A stretch of 64,000 nucleotides of DNA from JACCTI01 sp038237435 (GTDB lineage: Bacteria > Verrucomicrobiota > Verrucomicrobiia > Chthoniobacterales > UBA10450), in NCBI GenBank assembly GCA_038237435.1, contig JBBRYT010000012.1, positions 1-64,000 on the forward strand, given 5' to 3'. Below the pieces are notes generated by a model, which saw nothing but the letters and a program-made list of their open reading frames with translations, ran no database searches and was not told where the DNA came from. Both the position numbers and the translations under genes were made by a program. Of this stretch, positions 1 through 8,655 are shown piece by piece. Each line of letters opens with the position of its first letter. Within the stretch, counting starts at the first letter, position 1.

Positions 1-184
1 ATGCGGTATTAATTCGCCTTTCGGCGAGCTATCCCCCACTTTTCGGCAGATTGCCCACGTGTTACGCACCCGTTCGCCACTAAACTACTCACTGTATTGC
101 TACAACGAGAAGTCCCGTTCGACTTGCATGTCTTATCCACGCCGCCAGCGTTCGTTCTGAGCCAGAATCAAACTCTCCGTTAAA
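1..184 (-). rRNA. rrs: 16S ribosomal RNA, 5' end (partial)
   Basis: Read on the minus strand, bases ~160-175 give the universal 27F region (AGAGTTTGATTCTGGCTCAG), followed by the conserved GAACGCTGGCGGCGTG stretch and then ATGCAAGTCGAACGG. The rest of the gene lies beyond the left edge. The mature 5' end is estimated at about 184 by analogy with E. coli. The word GGATAAGACATGCAAG after the GCGGCGTG stretch is familiar from Spartobacteria-like Verrucomicrobia, but taxonomy needs an alignment. Confidence 0.95.
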
Positions 185-814
185 ATTTGGAGCCGGAGTC
201 ATTACTGACCGCCGGACAAAGTTTGCGCCCCTCTTCGCTAACGAAGAAGAAGCTGAAATCTGACCATTCTAAACCGGCAGCCACTCGTAAGTGGAAACCG
301 GTGTTCGTCCGATCTTTTTCAAAATAAGATTCCCGCGGCCCGTTTATCGCGCCGTAGCCTTTCGGCGTAGGCGGATGCGAGCTTTGGGAAAATTTTTAAT
401 CAAAGAAAATGTACGAATAACGCACAATTCAATTTTCGCTGACATTACGCATTTTGAAATCCGCTTCGGATTTACGTCGCGCCAGTGAAGGCGGACAAAT
501 CCAGTCGTGCGCGGAAACAAAACCAAACTATCAAAGATCAATTGCACTTCCGATTCGGCGAGCGACTAAATTCCAGCCAACGATTTTAAAACAAGCGTTG
601 CCCTGAGCGAAGTCGAACGGGCCGACGAGAAGAACACCCCGAAGTGCTTTCGAGGCCCGCAGTGACGCGGGAGGTGCAAGATAGTGGGGTCGCGCACGCC
701 GTCAAACAAGATTTTGCACGTTTTCGCAAAAGTTTTTTGTGCGGGAGCGCGCGCAAACAAACTCCCGGGATTTGCACTTCTCTACCGGGCGTCGTCCCGG
801 TACGCTTCGCCAGA
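185..814. other. intergenic region upstream of rRNA operon and channel gene
   Basis: No convincing gene is seen. The left half is the leader and promoter region of the 16S gene; it is locally AT-rich around 390-450, as expected for an rRNA promoter, but no -35/-10 pair stands out. Bases 600-622 carry a partly dyad GCCC...GGGC element around CTGAGCGAAGTCGAA. The long frame open through 644-814 is probably not translated, since the channel homology begins downstream. Confidence 0.6.
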
Positions 815-1666
815 ATGCCCGAGCCAGCAGCCCCATCATTTCAAGCGTCAGCACCGAAGTCTGCAGAACGACTTGATCAACAGCACGCTTCAGAGCGTCT
901 CGGTCTGCTGCAAATAATCACACTGATCCTCTCCGTCTACGTTCTCGTAGCGCTTCTCATTCAGAGCACCGTCCCGCTCACGCCGAACACAACGACAATA
1001 CTCGAGCGCATCGACTTCGTAGTTTGCATCGTGTTTCTTGCTGACTTTTTTGTGCGCTACTTCCGCGCGCCCTCAAAGGCGAAGTTCCTGAAGTGGGGCT
1101 GGATCGATTTCATCTCAAGCATTCCGATGTTGAATGTCTTTCGCGTCGGCCGCGTTGTTCGCATCGTCCGCGTCTTCCGCATTCTCCGTGCGTTTCGCTC
1201 CACCAAGAATCTGGTCACGTATTTTCTGCGGCACCGAAGGTTCACGTCGTTCGCGGCCGTGATCGCGACTTCCCTCAGCGTGATGGTGTTTGCTGCCATC
1301 GCAGTGCTGAGTTTCGAGGATTCGCCCGATTCAAACATCAAAAACGCAGGCGATGCGTTTTGGTGGGCGTTTTGTACGATAACGACCGTCGGTTACGGCG
1401 ATAAATACCCATTGACTGCCGAAGGACGAATCGTCGCGTGCGTTCTCATGACAGCTGGGGCGGGTTTGTTTGCGACGATGACGGGATTTATTGCGAGCAT
1501 GTTTCTCCAGCCGGAGACGGACGCGGCAGAGACAGAGGTGCAACAACTGACTGCGCAGGTGCGAGTACTTGCAGCAAAGGTTGATGCGCTCCTTTCGTTA
1601 CAAGATGTGGAACGAGAACAACGGGCGCCTAACAAGGGAACGACCGAGGAGGGCAAGCTCTCCTAG
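815..1666 (+). CDS. voltage-gated potassium channel (Kv-type, 6 TM)
   Basis: Potassium-selective channel of the inner membrane, 283 residues from the ATG at 815. S1 lies near residues 32-50, S2-S3 near 65-104. S4 is at 108-130 with arginines at about every third position (RVGRVVRIVRVFRILRAF). The pore loop carries the selectivity filter TVGYGD at 191-196, followed by S6 at ~205-230. A short charged, coiled-coil-like tail takes the place of a large C-terminal regulatory domain. The frame is open up to 644, but the extra 57 residues are low-complexity and unlike the family, so 815 is preferred. The vWA gene begins 52 bp downstream, so it may share the yeg-like operon, which is inference. Confidence 0.9.
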   Translation: MPEPAAPSFQASAPKSAERLDQQHASERLGLLQIITLILSVYVLVALLIQSTVPLTPNTTTILERIDFVVCIVFLADFFVRYFRAPSKAKFLKWGWIDFISSIPMLNVFRVGRVVRIVRVFRILRAFRSTKNLVTYFLRHRRFTSFAAVIATSLSVMVFAAIAVLSFEDSPDSNIKNAGDAFWWAFCTITTVGYGDKYPLTAEGRIVACVLMTAGAGLFATMTGFIASMFLQPETDAAETEVQQLTAQVRVLAAKVDALLSLQDVEREQRAPNKGTTEEGKLS

Positions 1667-1718
1667 ATTAAACCTTGTCGCGCTGGAGAACACGACGCAA
1701 TATCACGGCTCCTTTCTT

Positions 1719-2405
1719 ATGGAACAGAATCCGTTTTCAGTGTCTGGCGCCGATTTCGCGTCGAACCCAGAGCCCAGATGTGCGTCAGTAATTGTCCTCG
1801 ACGTTTCCGGATCAATGGCTGGCGCCCCGCTACAGCAATTGCAAGAAGGACTAATGGTTTATAAGGATGAACTCGCGGCCGACACCTTGGCGCGCAAGCG
1901 GGTTGAGGTTGCTGTGGTGACGTTTGGCGGAGCCGTCCAGGTCGCACAACCGTTCACGACCGCGGAGTTTTTCGTCCCTCCAACTTTAGTTGCGACAGGC
2001 GATACACCGATGGGCTTGGCTGTCACAACCGCATTAGACCTCCTGAAGGCGCGAAAAGAGGAGTACAAGGCGAGCGGTATTGGCTATTATCGTCCGTGGG
2101 TATTCCTCATTACGGATGGGGCGCCAACTGATTACAATTTGCCGCAATGGGGTGAAGCTGTGAGTAGAGTTCACGAAGGTGCGGAGAAGAAAGCCTTCTC
2201 GTTCTTTGCCGTCGGGGTGGAAGGAGCAGACCTCGACCGGCTGACACAGCTTTCGAACCGCGAGCCCCTTAAATTAAAGGGTCTTCGGTTTCGCGATCTA
2301 TTTGTTTGGTTGTCGAGTTCTCAGCAAACGGTGTCTCGGTCAAAGCCTGACGACGCGGTTCCATTAGTGAATCCTGCTGCTCCCGAAGGTTGGGCAACTG
2401 TGTGA
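1719..2405 (+). CDS. yegL: vWA domain protein (YegL / TerY-like)
   Basis: A 228-residue von Willebrand factor A domain protein. The MIDAS metal site is visible as DVSGS at residues 28-32, with the second motif TGDTPMG near 90 and an ITDGAPTD strand further on. Known family: E. coli YegL and the TerY proteins of tellurite-resistance-type systems, which pair with a PP2C phosphatase and a protein kinase, exactly the two genes that follow. The ATG at 1719 is chosen because upstream in-frame codons overlap the channel gene and lack homology. The stop lies 3 bp before the phosphatase start, indicating one transcript. It probably acts as a metal-dependent scaffold for phospho-signalling; its target is unknown. 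Confidence 0.9.
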   Translation: MEQNPFSVSGADFASNPEPRCASVIVLDVSGSMAGAPLQQLQEGLMVYKDELAADTLARKRVEVAVVTFGGAVQVAQPFTTAEFFVPPTLVATGDTPMGLAVTTALDLLKARKEEYKASGIGYYRPWVFLITDGAPTDYNLPQWGEAVSRVHEGAEKKAFSFFAVGVEGADLDRLTQLSNREPLKLKGLRFRDLFVWLSSSQQTVSRSKPDDAVPLVNPAAPEGWATV

Positions 2406-2408
2406 TGC

Positions 2409-3176
2409 ATGTGGCGTGCGACTGGTGCCCATGTGCAGGGCGCGTCACACCTTAAAGTCGATACGCCATGTCAGGACTACTGTGAGTATCGGCGCGCCTT
2501 AATTGGATCCACTCCGGTTCTCTTAGTCGGCATCGCTGATGGTGCCGGGAGTGCTCGTCTTTCGCAGCTAGGCTCTCGTGCGTGCGTCGAATATCTTTTA
2601 CAGAATGTCCCTTCGACGATAACTAGCGTCGAGGTCGCGAACGAGGACACCGCGGGCAGTTGGCTTTCAGGTGTCCGTCAGCAGTTGGAGCAGGTTGCGG
2701 CGAGTGAAGGCTGCGATCTTCGCGACCTCGCTTGCACGGTTCTCTTCGCGATCCTCGCGGATGCGACGTGTATCTTTGTCCAGCTCGGGGACGGCGCCTG
2801 GATAATGGACCAATACGGGCAATACTCAGCCGCGACATGGCCGCGTGGTGGCGAGTACGCGAACGAGACGACTTTCATTACGAGCACCGATTGGCAGAAG
2901 GATCTCCAGTTCGCCTCTATACCAGGACCTGTCGGTGCCGTTGCTGGGTTCACAGATGGATTACAGCGAATCGCTTTGGAGATGACTTCTCGAATAGTCC
3001 ACGAACCGTTTTTTAAGCCACTTTTTTCTGTCTTGCGCGACACTGACGACGAGACTTCCTTGATATCGCCACTTATCGAATACCTCTCATCGCCGTCCAT
3101 TAGAGAACGGGCTGACGATGACTTAACACTGGTTCTCGCCTGTCGAAGCGATCCATTGTCGCTGCCACCGTGTTGA
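2409..3176 (+). CDS. pphC: PP2C-family Ser/Thr protein phosphatase (YegK/PphC-like)
   Basis: A 255-residue PP2C-type metal-dependent phosphatase. Family motifs are seen in order: the N-terminal PCQDY segment (residues 20-24), IADGAGSA (42-49) with the metal-binding Asp, FTDG near 183, and DDDLTLV near 240 with the last metal Asp. The gene sits between the vWA and kinase genes, the order of yegL-yegK-yegI in E. coli, where PphC reverses phosphorylation by YegI. Its 3' end overlaps the GTG of the kinase by 7 bp, implying translational coupling. Confident for family, inferred for partnership. Confidence 0.9.
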   Translation: MWRATGAHVQGASHLKVDTPCQDYCEYRRALIGSTPVLLVGIADGAGSARLSQLGSRACVEYLLQNVPSTITSVEVANEDTAGSWLSGVRQQLEQVAASEGCDLRDLACTVLFAILADATCIFVQLGDGAWIMDQYGQYSAATWPRGGEYANETTFITSTDWQKDLQFASIPGPVGAVAGFTDGLQRIALEMTSRIVHEPFFKPLFSVLRDTDDETSLISPLIEYLSSPSIRERADDDLTLVLACRSDPLSLPPC

Positions 3177-5086
3177 TCGATAGCAAAGGTGTTTCTGTCC
3201 GGCTCGGTCCCAAGCTTGGCCGAAGCGGCGGCGAAGGTAATGCGTATACGGTCGAGAGCCATCGCGGTCTGGTCGCGAAGATCTACCACCGCGTCCCCAC
3301 GCCCGAAAAGGTCGCGAAGCTTGCGTTCTTAACGCAGCGTTCAACGCCCGAAGTTCAAAAGTGCTCTGCTTGGCCGATGCTGACGATCTCTGACGACGGT
3401 CAGGGAGTTCGCGGCTTTCTCATGCCGATGGTCTCCGGGAAAGAGATCCATCAGTTATTCGGGCCGCGCGAGAGGGTCGTCGAGTTCCCCGGAAAGAACT
3501 GGGACTTTCTTGTAAACACCGCGCGAAACTGCGCAGCCGCGTTTAATGCTGTGCACGTAACGGGTGCTGTGATCGGCGATGTCAACGAGGGGAACATTCT
3601 CGTTCAAACGAATGGAATCGTTAGCCTCATCGATTGCGACAGTTACCAGGTATCGAACGGAAGCATGTCATGGACCTGCGACGTCGGGGTATCACTCTGG
3701 ACTCCGCCGGAACTGCAAGGCCGCGACTTCAAAGGTTTAGTGAGGACGCCGAACCACGACCTATTTGGCCTCGCGTTGATGATCTTTAAGCTGCTCTTCC
3801 TAGGCCGTCATCCCTTCGCCGGAATTCAATCGAACGGCTCTGATTACCTTCTCGAAGATGCAATCCGCAATCGGCTATACGCCTATAGTCGAAATGCGCA
3901 GACGTTCGGCGTCCGTACTCCACCGTTCACATTTCCCGTCGCGGCTTTGTCCGAGCCCTATACATCGATGTTCGAGCGCGCGTTTCGACTGGAAGTCTCC
4001 CGACCTACTGCGCAGGAATGGGTCAGCGCACTAGAAGCGCTTCAACAGAGCCTAACTCATTGTTCGCGGGATTCCTGCCACAAATTCCCGAAGTCTCTGA
4101 CTACATGTCCGTGGTGCGAGATTGCCGCGGCGGGTGGGCCGCTATTCTTCATCAACGTTCAAGTAACCTATGGCGCGTTTGCGGCGGATAACGCCCACGC
4201 TGTCTGGGCGGCTATTTCGCGCATCGAGATAATGCCTCTTCGTGCCAAATCACCGAACGACTTTAAATCAGTGCCTTCGACACCTACGGCGTTGCCTGCA
4301 AATGCCAGTGGTACGAAGCCGGTCTTCGTCGTCGGATGGGTTCTAGCGATCATTGCCTGCCTGCTGCTTGTGAGCAGCGCCATTTGGCCAGCGATGATCG
4401 TCGGGGCTTTCGCGCTCGGCATGATCTTTGAAGGCCGTCGCACCGCAGAGTTCATCGAGGAGAAGGATCGCAGAAAGTCTACCTTAGCTTCATCGGAGGC
4501 GGAAATCGCGTCCGTCTCTTCACAGCTGGATGCTGTCCTCAAGAACTACCAGACCACGTTTGTAGCGAAGAAGACTGAACTGAAAAGCGCCTATGAGCGT
4601 TATTCCGGGATCGATCGCGAGAGAGCACTCGACCTGCAGAAGCTAGAGAGCAACAAGCAGCAATTGCAGTTGAACGCATTCCTTCGGGCCCAGCTGATAT
4701 CGCAAGCTAGCATTCCGGGAATAGGACAAACTCGGAAACGCCGCCTGCTCTCATTCGGAATAGGATCAGCGCTTGATATTCGGCCCGACCTTCAAATACC
4801 TGGATTCGGTCCGACGAATCTGTCTCATCTTATAAACTGGCGAAGGTTATGCGAGACAAGATTCCGCTTCCAGCCGGCGCAACCAGTGCCTGCCATAGAA
4901 ATCCAAAGGCTTAACCTGAAGTTCGCGACACTGCGCAATGAACTGTGGTCTCGGCTGCAAAGCGGCCCGGCTAGTTTGACGACCTTGTCTGCCGGTGCTC
5001 AAGGGCGCTTTCTGCAATTGCAGGCTCAACTTGAAAACGCGCTTCGCAGGCGATCGCAAGCGGAGGTAGACTACGAAGCGTGTTGA
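3170..5086 (+). CDS. yegI: membrane Ser/Thr kinase with helix-hairpin-helix tail (YegI-like)
   Basis: A 638-residue protein with an eccentric protein-kinase domain. Gly-rich loop is GRSGGEGNAY at 18-26, candidate lysine 37 in VAKIY, catalytic loop GDVNEGN at 136-142 (HRD reduced to GD), metal site DCD at 155-157 in place of DFG, and TPPE at 178-181 in place of APE. A Cys cluster (CSRDSC...CPWC, 298-316) looks like a small zinc ribbon. Two membrane segments lie at ~385-420, a coiled coil at ~425-510, and two helix-hairpin-helix motifs (IPGIGQ, IPGFGP) at ~515-560. This layout matches E. coli YegI. The start is GTG, overlapping the phosphatase stop. Substrate unknown; HhH motifs suggest nucleic-acid binding. 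Confidence 0.9.
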   Translation: MLIDSKGVSVRLGPKLGRSGGEGNAYTVESHRGLVAKIYHRVPTPEKVAKLAFLTQRSTPEVQKCSAWPMLTISDDGQGVRGFLMPMVSGKEIHQLFGPRERVVEFPGKNWDFLVNTARNCAAAFNAVHVTGAVIGDVNEGNILVQTNGIVSLIDCDSYQVSNGSMSWTCDVGVSLWTPPELQGRDFKGLVRTPNHDLFGLALMIFKLLFLGRHPFAGIQSNGSDYLLEDAIRNRLYAYSRNAQTFGVRTPPFTFPVAALSEPYTSMFERAFRLEVSRPTAQEWVSALEALQQSLTHCSRDSCHKFPKSLTTCPWCEIAAAGGPLFFINVQVTYGAFAADNAHAVWAAISRIEIMPLRAKSPNDFKSVPSTPTALPANASGTKPVFVVGWVLAIIACLLLVSSAIWPAMIVGAFALGMIFEGRRTAEFIEEKDRRKSTLASSEAEIASVSSQLDAVLKNYQTTFVAKKTELKSAYERYSGIDRERALDLQKLESNKQQLQLNAFLRAQLISQASIPGIGQTRKRRLLSFGIGSALDIRPDLQIPGFGPTNLSHLINWRRLCETRFRFQPAQPVPAIEIQRLNLKFATLRNELWSRLQSGPASLTTLSAGAQGRFLQLQAQLENALRRRSQAEVDYEAC

Positions 5087-5120
5087 TGGATCAATCAGAT
5101 TAATTACCTGAGGTTTAGGT

Positions 5121-5957
5121 GTGGGATACTTTCGATTTCGACGCAGCATCAAGATCGCTCCCGGAGTTCGTTGGAACATCGGAAAAAAAGGCTCGTCTCT
5201 GTCATTCGGCGGTCGTGGGTTTACCCATACGATCGGCCCGCAAGGATCCCGAACGACCATCAGTGTTCCAGGAACAGGTGTCTCGTATACACATGTGCAC
5301 TCTCCGCCGCAACCGCCACCTGCCGGATCCGCACCTGTGACCGCACCTGCAAACGCAAACGCAAATAGAACGCGAGAAAGGCCGCTCCTCTCAACGTGCT
5401 TTTATACCATCGGAATTATCCTGCTCGGTATTTGGCTACTCACTAAGGTCTCGCAGCAGAATTCACCGAGTCCCGCAACCTCGTACATGCCTCCATCAGC
5501 AACACCTTCTCTCACACCGAGTAGTGTTACGGCGACTACACCGTCACCTCGCTATTCAACAATCGGGCGCTCCCCGATGATCGCTTTCTCTCCGCTCCCA
5601 ACCTACTCAGCTCCAGCCGGTCGATCGGAACCGGCGATCCAACGCGCGCTGCCGGTCGATGCTCGTCCATCCGCAGCACAACCTGTTGCAGCGACTGCAA
5701 CACCTGTGCTTTCACCCGCAGCTCCCTTGATCACTTACAGAATCGTGAATATCAAGAAAGGCTATGGCTTGGTTCTTTATAGCGGGCCGGGATCCACTTA
5801 TCCAGCAATCGCTAAGATGCCCCTTGGAATGCGAGGGATCACATTAACGAATCGCAAAATGGCGAATGGCTCTACTATTTGGCAGGAGATTTCGGTGGGA
5901 GGTTACGTCGGATGGGTTAAAGAGATTTATCTCGCACGCGAAGGCGCAACTCGGTGA
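5121..5957 (+). CDS. DUF4236 - transmembrane - SH3 domain protein
   Basis: A 278-residue protein from a GTG. Residues 1-58 match the DUF4236 pattern (FRFRRSIKIAPGVRWN, SLSFGGRG, RTTISVPGTGVSY). One membrane segment lies at ~88-110, followed by a Ser/Thr/Pro-rich linker (~115-205) and a C-terminal SH3-like domain (~208-272) with the YSGPGSTYPAIAKM and VGWVKEIYL signatures of bacterial SH3 domains. It begins 34 bp after the kinase, so it is probably the last gene of the triad operon. Bacterial SH3 domains often bind cell wall or peptides; a sensing role for the kinase is inference. Confidence 0.8.
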   Translation: MGYFRFRRSIKIAPGVRWNIGKKGSSLSFGGRGFTHTIGPQGSRTTISVPGTGVSYTHVHSPPQPPPAGSAPVTAPANANANRTRERPLLSTCFYTIGIILLGIWLLTKVSQQNSPSPATSYMPPSATPSLTPSSVTATTPSPRYSTIGRSPMIAFSPLPTYSAPAGRSEPAIQRALPVDARPSAAQPVAATATPVLSPAAPLITYRIVNIKKGYGLVLYSGPGSTYPAIAKMPLGMRGITLTNRKMANGSTIWQEISVGGYVGWVKEIYLAREGATR

Positions 5958-6169
5958 GCTGGCACCTAGCGTCGTAGAGTTATTCGTTCGCCTCGATTCG
6001 TGTGACGAAAACCGGTTACAATGAGCGATGGAAGCTTGTGGTGTTCGCCACAGCGTTGCGTTAGCCGTCATCCGAATTGTCTCCACTCAGGCCTCATCGC
6101 TCTAAAGACTCCCAGCTTGCAAACAACATTCATCGTAAGCGGCTTATGATGGAGAATTGCCACAATCAT

Positions 6170-6192
6170 CCTATACGTGAATCACGTATAGG
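6170..6192. repeat. perfect inverted repeat
   Basis: CCTATACGTG and CACGTATAGG form a perfect 10-bp inverted repeat separated by AAT. It lies just after palindrome copy 1 and at the 3' end of the alkylation-repair fragment. No T-run follows on either strand, so it is not a classical terminator; an operator or a second repeat family is possible. Confidence 0.7.
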
Positions 6193-6502
6193 CATTTTCG
6201 GCGCGCGTTTTCCCCTGCACGCGCGAACTCAGTTGAGCGCGAAGACGTCGTAGCACCGCCGGACTCGTCAGTTCTTTCAGCGCGTCTTTGCCAATCCAGC
6301 GCGCGGCAGAGTCCTTCGAGGTGGAAAGGCGTCGAGCAAGATCGGCTGCCGCAGCATTCAGCGTGCGGTTCCGTCGGCCGATGCCGCGCAAGGCCCAGCT
6401 CACTGCTTTCTTCACGAAATTGCGCTCGTCGGTCGCAGCGCGCTCGATCAGGCGCAGGGCTGCGGAGGAATGGCTTATTCGAATTTTCATAATCAAACTC
6501 AA
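6182..6502 (-). pseudogene. DNA alkylation repair protein (AlkD family) C-terminal fragment
   Basis: The frame encodes 106 residues. The stretch LIERAATDERNFVKKAVSWALRGIGRRN and the later ARWIGKDALKELTSP resemble the C-terminal HEAT-like helices of the AlkD/DNA-alkylation-repair family. The family is usually over 200 residues; the N-terminal two thirds and the DNA-binding cleft are absent, and the sequence before LIERAA is unrelated. The frame is still open, so a short product could be made, but a functional glycosylase is unlikely. A second, more decayed copy lies at 7289-7504. Confidence 0.7.
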
Positions 6503-6974
6503 AATCTAACCCAGTCTTTCGATCGCATCGTAAGCGGCTTACGATAGAAAGACTTCGGTCGCGCAATGTCCCGCCCGCGCCGGCGTTCTGCGAACATTTA
6601 ATCCTTCCGCTACTTTCTCTATATATCGTAAGCGGCTTACGATAGCAAAAGTGCGTCGTGCAGAGGTAGCGCGCGCCTCGCGTGTCCGCCGGTCGGACGG
6701 ACTTGTCGCGAGCCGGCGAATGCCCCCAGCGCGTTCGCGAACTTTAGACTTGCCCGGTCTCCTTGCCGCATCGTAAGCGGCTTACGATGTCTCGCCAGGC
6801 GAAAGGGCCCACAATTCCACTAGCAAGCAATATCTGCCATCGTAAGCGGCTTACGATAATTGGAGTTTGAACATGCATTCCCAAAACCACGCTCGCTTCG
6901 CCTATTTCGCCAGAACAACTAACGTCGCAATTACTGCCGTCGTAAGCGGGTTACGATGCACTGAGAGTGTGGCG

Positions 6975-7190
6975 TTACGGTTTCGGTTTGCGGAGGAGCA
7001 GTTGATGTTTGCGAGATAGCTTGGGAACAGGAGCGCCTTTTTTCTTCGCCGCTCGCTTCGCTTCGCGGATCTCGACCATCGCTCTTGCCTGCGCGCGGGT
7101 GAGTTCTCGCTGGCTCGCCTGACCGCCGCGCCGTCCGATCTCGGCGAAATATTGCCGGACCTGACGCTGCAAAGTTACTCGTTCAGACAT
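6975..7190 (-). CDS. small basic protein, hypothetical
   Basis: A 71-residue basic ORF starting at MSERVTLQRQ. It has an IGRRGGQASQREL segment near residues 18-30 and a Lys/Arg-rich second half (REAKRAAKKKG, RKHQLLLRKPKP). The function is not recognised; the GRRGG/KGG-like motif and charge suggest nucleic-acid binding, which is inference. A palindrome copy (7201-7219) lies 10 bp before the ATG, where an operator would sit. An ATG inside the upstream region (7202) would add four residues but overlaps the palindrome. Confidence 0.55.
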   Translation of the reverse strand: MSERVTLQRQVRQYFAEIGRRGGQASQRELTRAQARAMVEIREAKRAAKKKGAPVPKLSRKHQLLLRKPKP

Positions 7191-7200
7191 CGTAGCCCAC

Positions 7201-7991
7201 ATCGTAAGCGGCTTACCATGCTCGTCTCAAGATGAGATTTTTTCAGTTCGAGGGGCGTTTAGCATTGGCTTATCAAAGCGCCGCTGAACGGTAGAACTCG
7301 TCAGTTCTTTCAGGGCGTCTTTGCCAACTTAGCGCGCGGTAGAGTCCTCCGAAGTGGAAAGGCGTCGAGCAAGATCGACGGCCGCGGCATTCAGCGCGCG
7401 ATTCCGTCGGCCGATGGCACGCAAGGCCCAGCTCACCGCTTTCTTCACGAAATTGCGCTCGTCCGTCGCGGCGCGCTCGATCAGGCGCAGGTGGCGGAGG
7501 AATGGTTAATCCGGACGTGTCTTCATGTGAAACGCAAAATCTACTCAGCTTTTAAGTCGCAGCGTAAGCGGCTTACGATGATAGAATTTTTGTCATGCAG
7601 GGTAGCGCACGCGCCTCGCTTTTCCGCCAGTCGGACGGATTCGTCCCGTGGCGAGCTGGCCGCCGTAACGCAGCCCGTCGCGGCGGGTGAGGCCGGGCTT
7701 TCAATGCGTTCGCGAACTCTAAAATCTTGCGCCGTCTTCTAGAAGCATCGTAAGCGGCTTACGATAACTGGCGAACGTGTGATCGCATCATAAGCGGCTT
7801 ACGATAGATCTGAATGCGTGTGTGCAGAGCGAGATTGGCGACTTTGCCGCCGCCCCGCCCCAGCGAAATTCAAAATCCTGCGCTGCCCTCGATCCGTATC
7901 GTAAGCGGCTTACGATGACCGACGCAGATGCGGTTTCCTCGGTAGCGACGCCGGGATCGCCTCACGGCCCACATCATAACCGGATTACGAT
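7201..7991. repeat. 19-bp palindromic repeats, copies 7-12
   Basis: Copies at 7201-7219 (one mismatch), 7561-7579 (one mismatch), 7747-7765 (perfect), 7787-7805 (one mismatch), 7898-7916 (perfect) and 7973-7991 (three mismatches, changes in both arms). Two copies are only 21 bp apart (7747 and 7787). No open frame with recognisable homology links 7505 to 8062. Confidence 0.95.
7289..7504 (-). pseudogene. second, degenerate AlkD-family fragment
   Basis: This stretch is a near copy of 6260-6480. Where the first copy reads ARWIGKDAL, the second reads CGC TAA GTT GGC, so the tryptophan codon has become a stop. Near 7490 a deletion shifts the frame. It therefore cannot encode even the short product of the first copy. 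Confidence 0.75.
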
Positions 7992-8062
7992 AGTGATTGA
8001 AAGCAACCATCTCTTCGTGCCGGCGAGCATCGTCGATGCCCGCTTTCACCTAGGACCTTCAG

Positions 8063-8605
8063 CTACAGCAACGTTTTCTCCAGGAGGCTCGGTTGAGCAG
8101 GCGCTTGCTCGCGTGTGCGGAGGAATTCATCGACCGCGGCGGCGCGTTGTTTCGGAGTGTGCGTCTTCTCGAACTCGAGTGCTCTCTGCGTCGCGAGAAC
8201 ATCGCATCGTTCGTTCAATGGATTACCGGAGTGGCCGCGAACCCAGTGCCACGCGACTTGATGCTTGGCGGCTTCGGCGTCGAGCGCCTGCCACAAATCC
8301 TTATTCTTTACTTTCTTCTTCCAACCCTTCGCTTTCCACCCGCGAATCCACATGGAGATCCCTTCACGCAGGTATTGCGAATCGGTGAAGACCTCGACCT
8401 CACATCTCACTTTCAAGTTCCGTAGCGCCTCGATGGCAGCCCGCAATTCCATACGATTGTTGGTGGTCGCGAGTTCGCCGCCGACGAACTCCTTCTTTTT
8501 TCCTTCGAACTCCAGAATCGCAGCCCAGCCGCCGTGGCCAGGATTCCCGACACATGCTCCGTCTGTGTAGATGGTGACCTTCTTCAGGACTTGTCCATCC
8601 ATCAT
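8063..8605 (-). CDS. rnhA: ribonuclease HI
   Basis: A 180-residue RNase HI that removes the RNA strand of RNA-DNA hybrids. Catalytic residues are in place: Asp15 in YTDGACVGNPG, Glu53 in NNRMELRAA, Asp75 in FTDSQYL, His125 in VRGHSGN and Asp135 in NERCD. The basic handle (GWKAKGWKKKVKNKD) is present. The C-terminal ~35 residues extend past the usual ~155-residue enzyme. A palindrome copy (8656-8674) lies about 50 bp before the ATG, in promoter position. The gene stands alone. Confidence 0.96.
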   Translation of the reverse strand: MMDGQVLKKVTIYTDGACVGNPGHGGWAAILEFEGKKKEFVGGELATTNNRMELRAAIEALRNLKVRCEVEVFTDSQYLREGISMWIRGWKAKGWKKKVKNKDLWQALDAEAAKHQVAWHWVRGHSGNPLNERCDVLATQRALEFEKTHTPKQRAAAVDEFLRTREQAPAQPSLLEKTLL

Positions 8606-8655
8606 TGATCACATAGTCGCGCGCGATTCAGTCTGCTCAAGGTTCCATCCCAGGG

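Larger units (their letters stand above)
6132..6957. repeat. 19-bp palindromic repeats, copies 1-6
   Basis: Six copies of ATCGTAAGCGGCTTACGAT, a perfect palindrome with 9-bp arms around a central G: 6132-6150 (one mismatch), 6527-6545, 6625-6643, 6770-6788, 6839-6857 and 6939-6957 (two mismatches). Spacing is irregular (from about 50 to about 380 bp) and the spacers differ, except where a larger block is duplicated. No cas gene or transposase is nearby. The shape fits a dimeric-protein binding site or a recombination scar. Confidence 0.95.
6255..7765. repeat. imperfect ~500-bp direct duplication around the palindromes
   Basis: Bases ~6260-6788 and ~7288-7765 contain the same series: AlkD-family fragment, palindrome, a GTAGCGC...GGTCGGACGG block (6665-6703; 7602-7640), the GCGTTCGCGAAC word (6730; 7709) and a closing palindrome (6770; 7747). 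The AlkD portions look close to 90% identical by eye. The first copy has about 100 extra bases containing palindrome 6625. Single-base changes and small gaps separate the two, so this is an old duplication. Confidence 0.75.
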
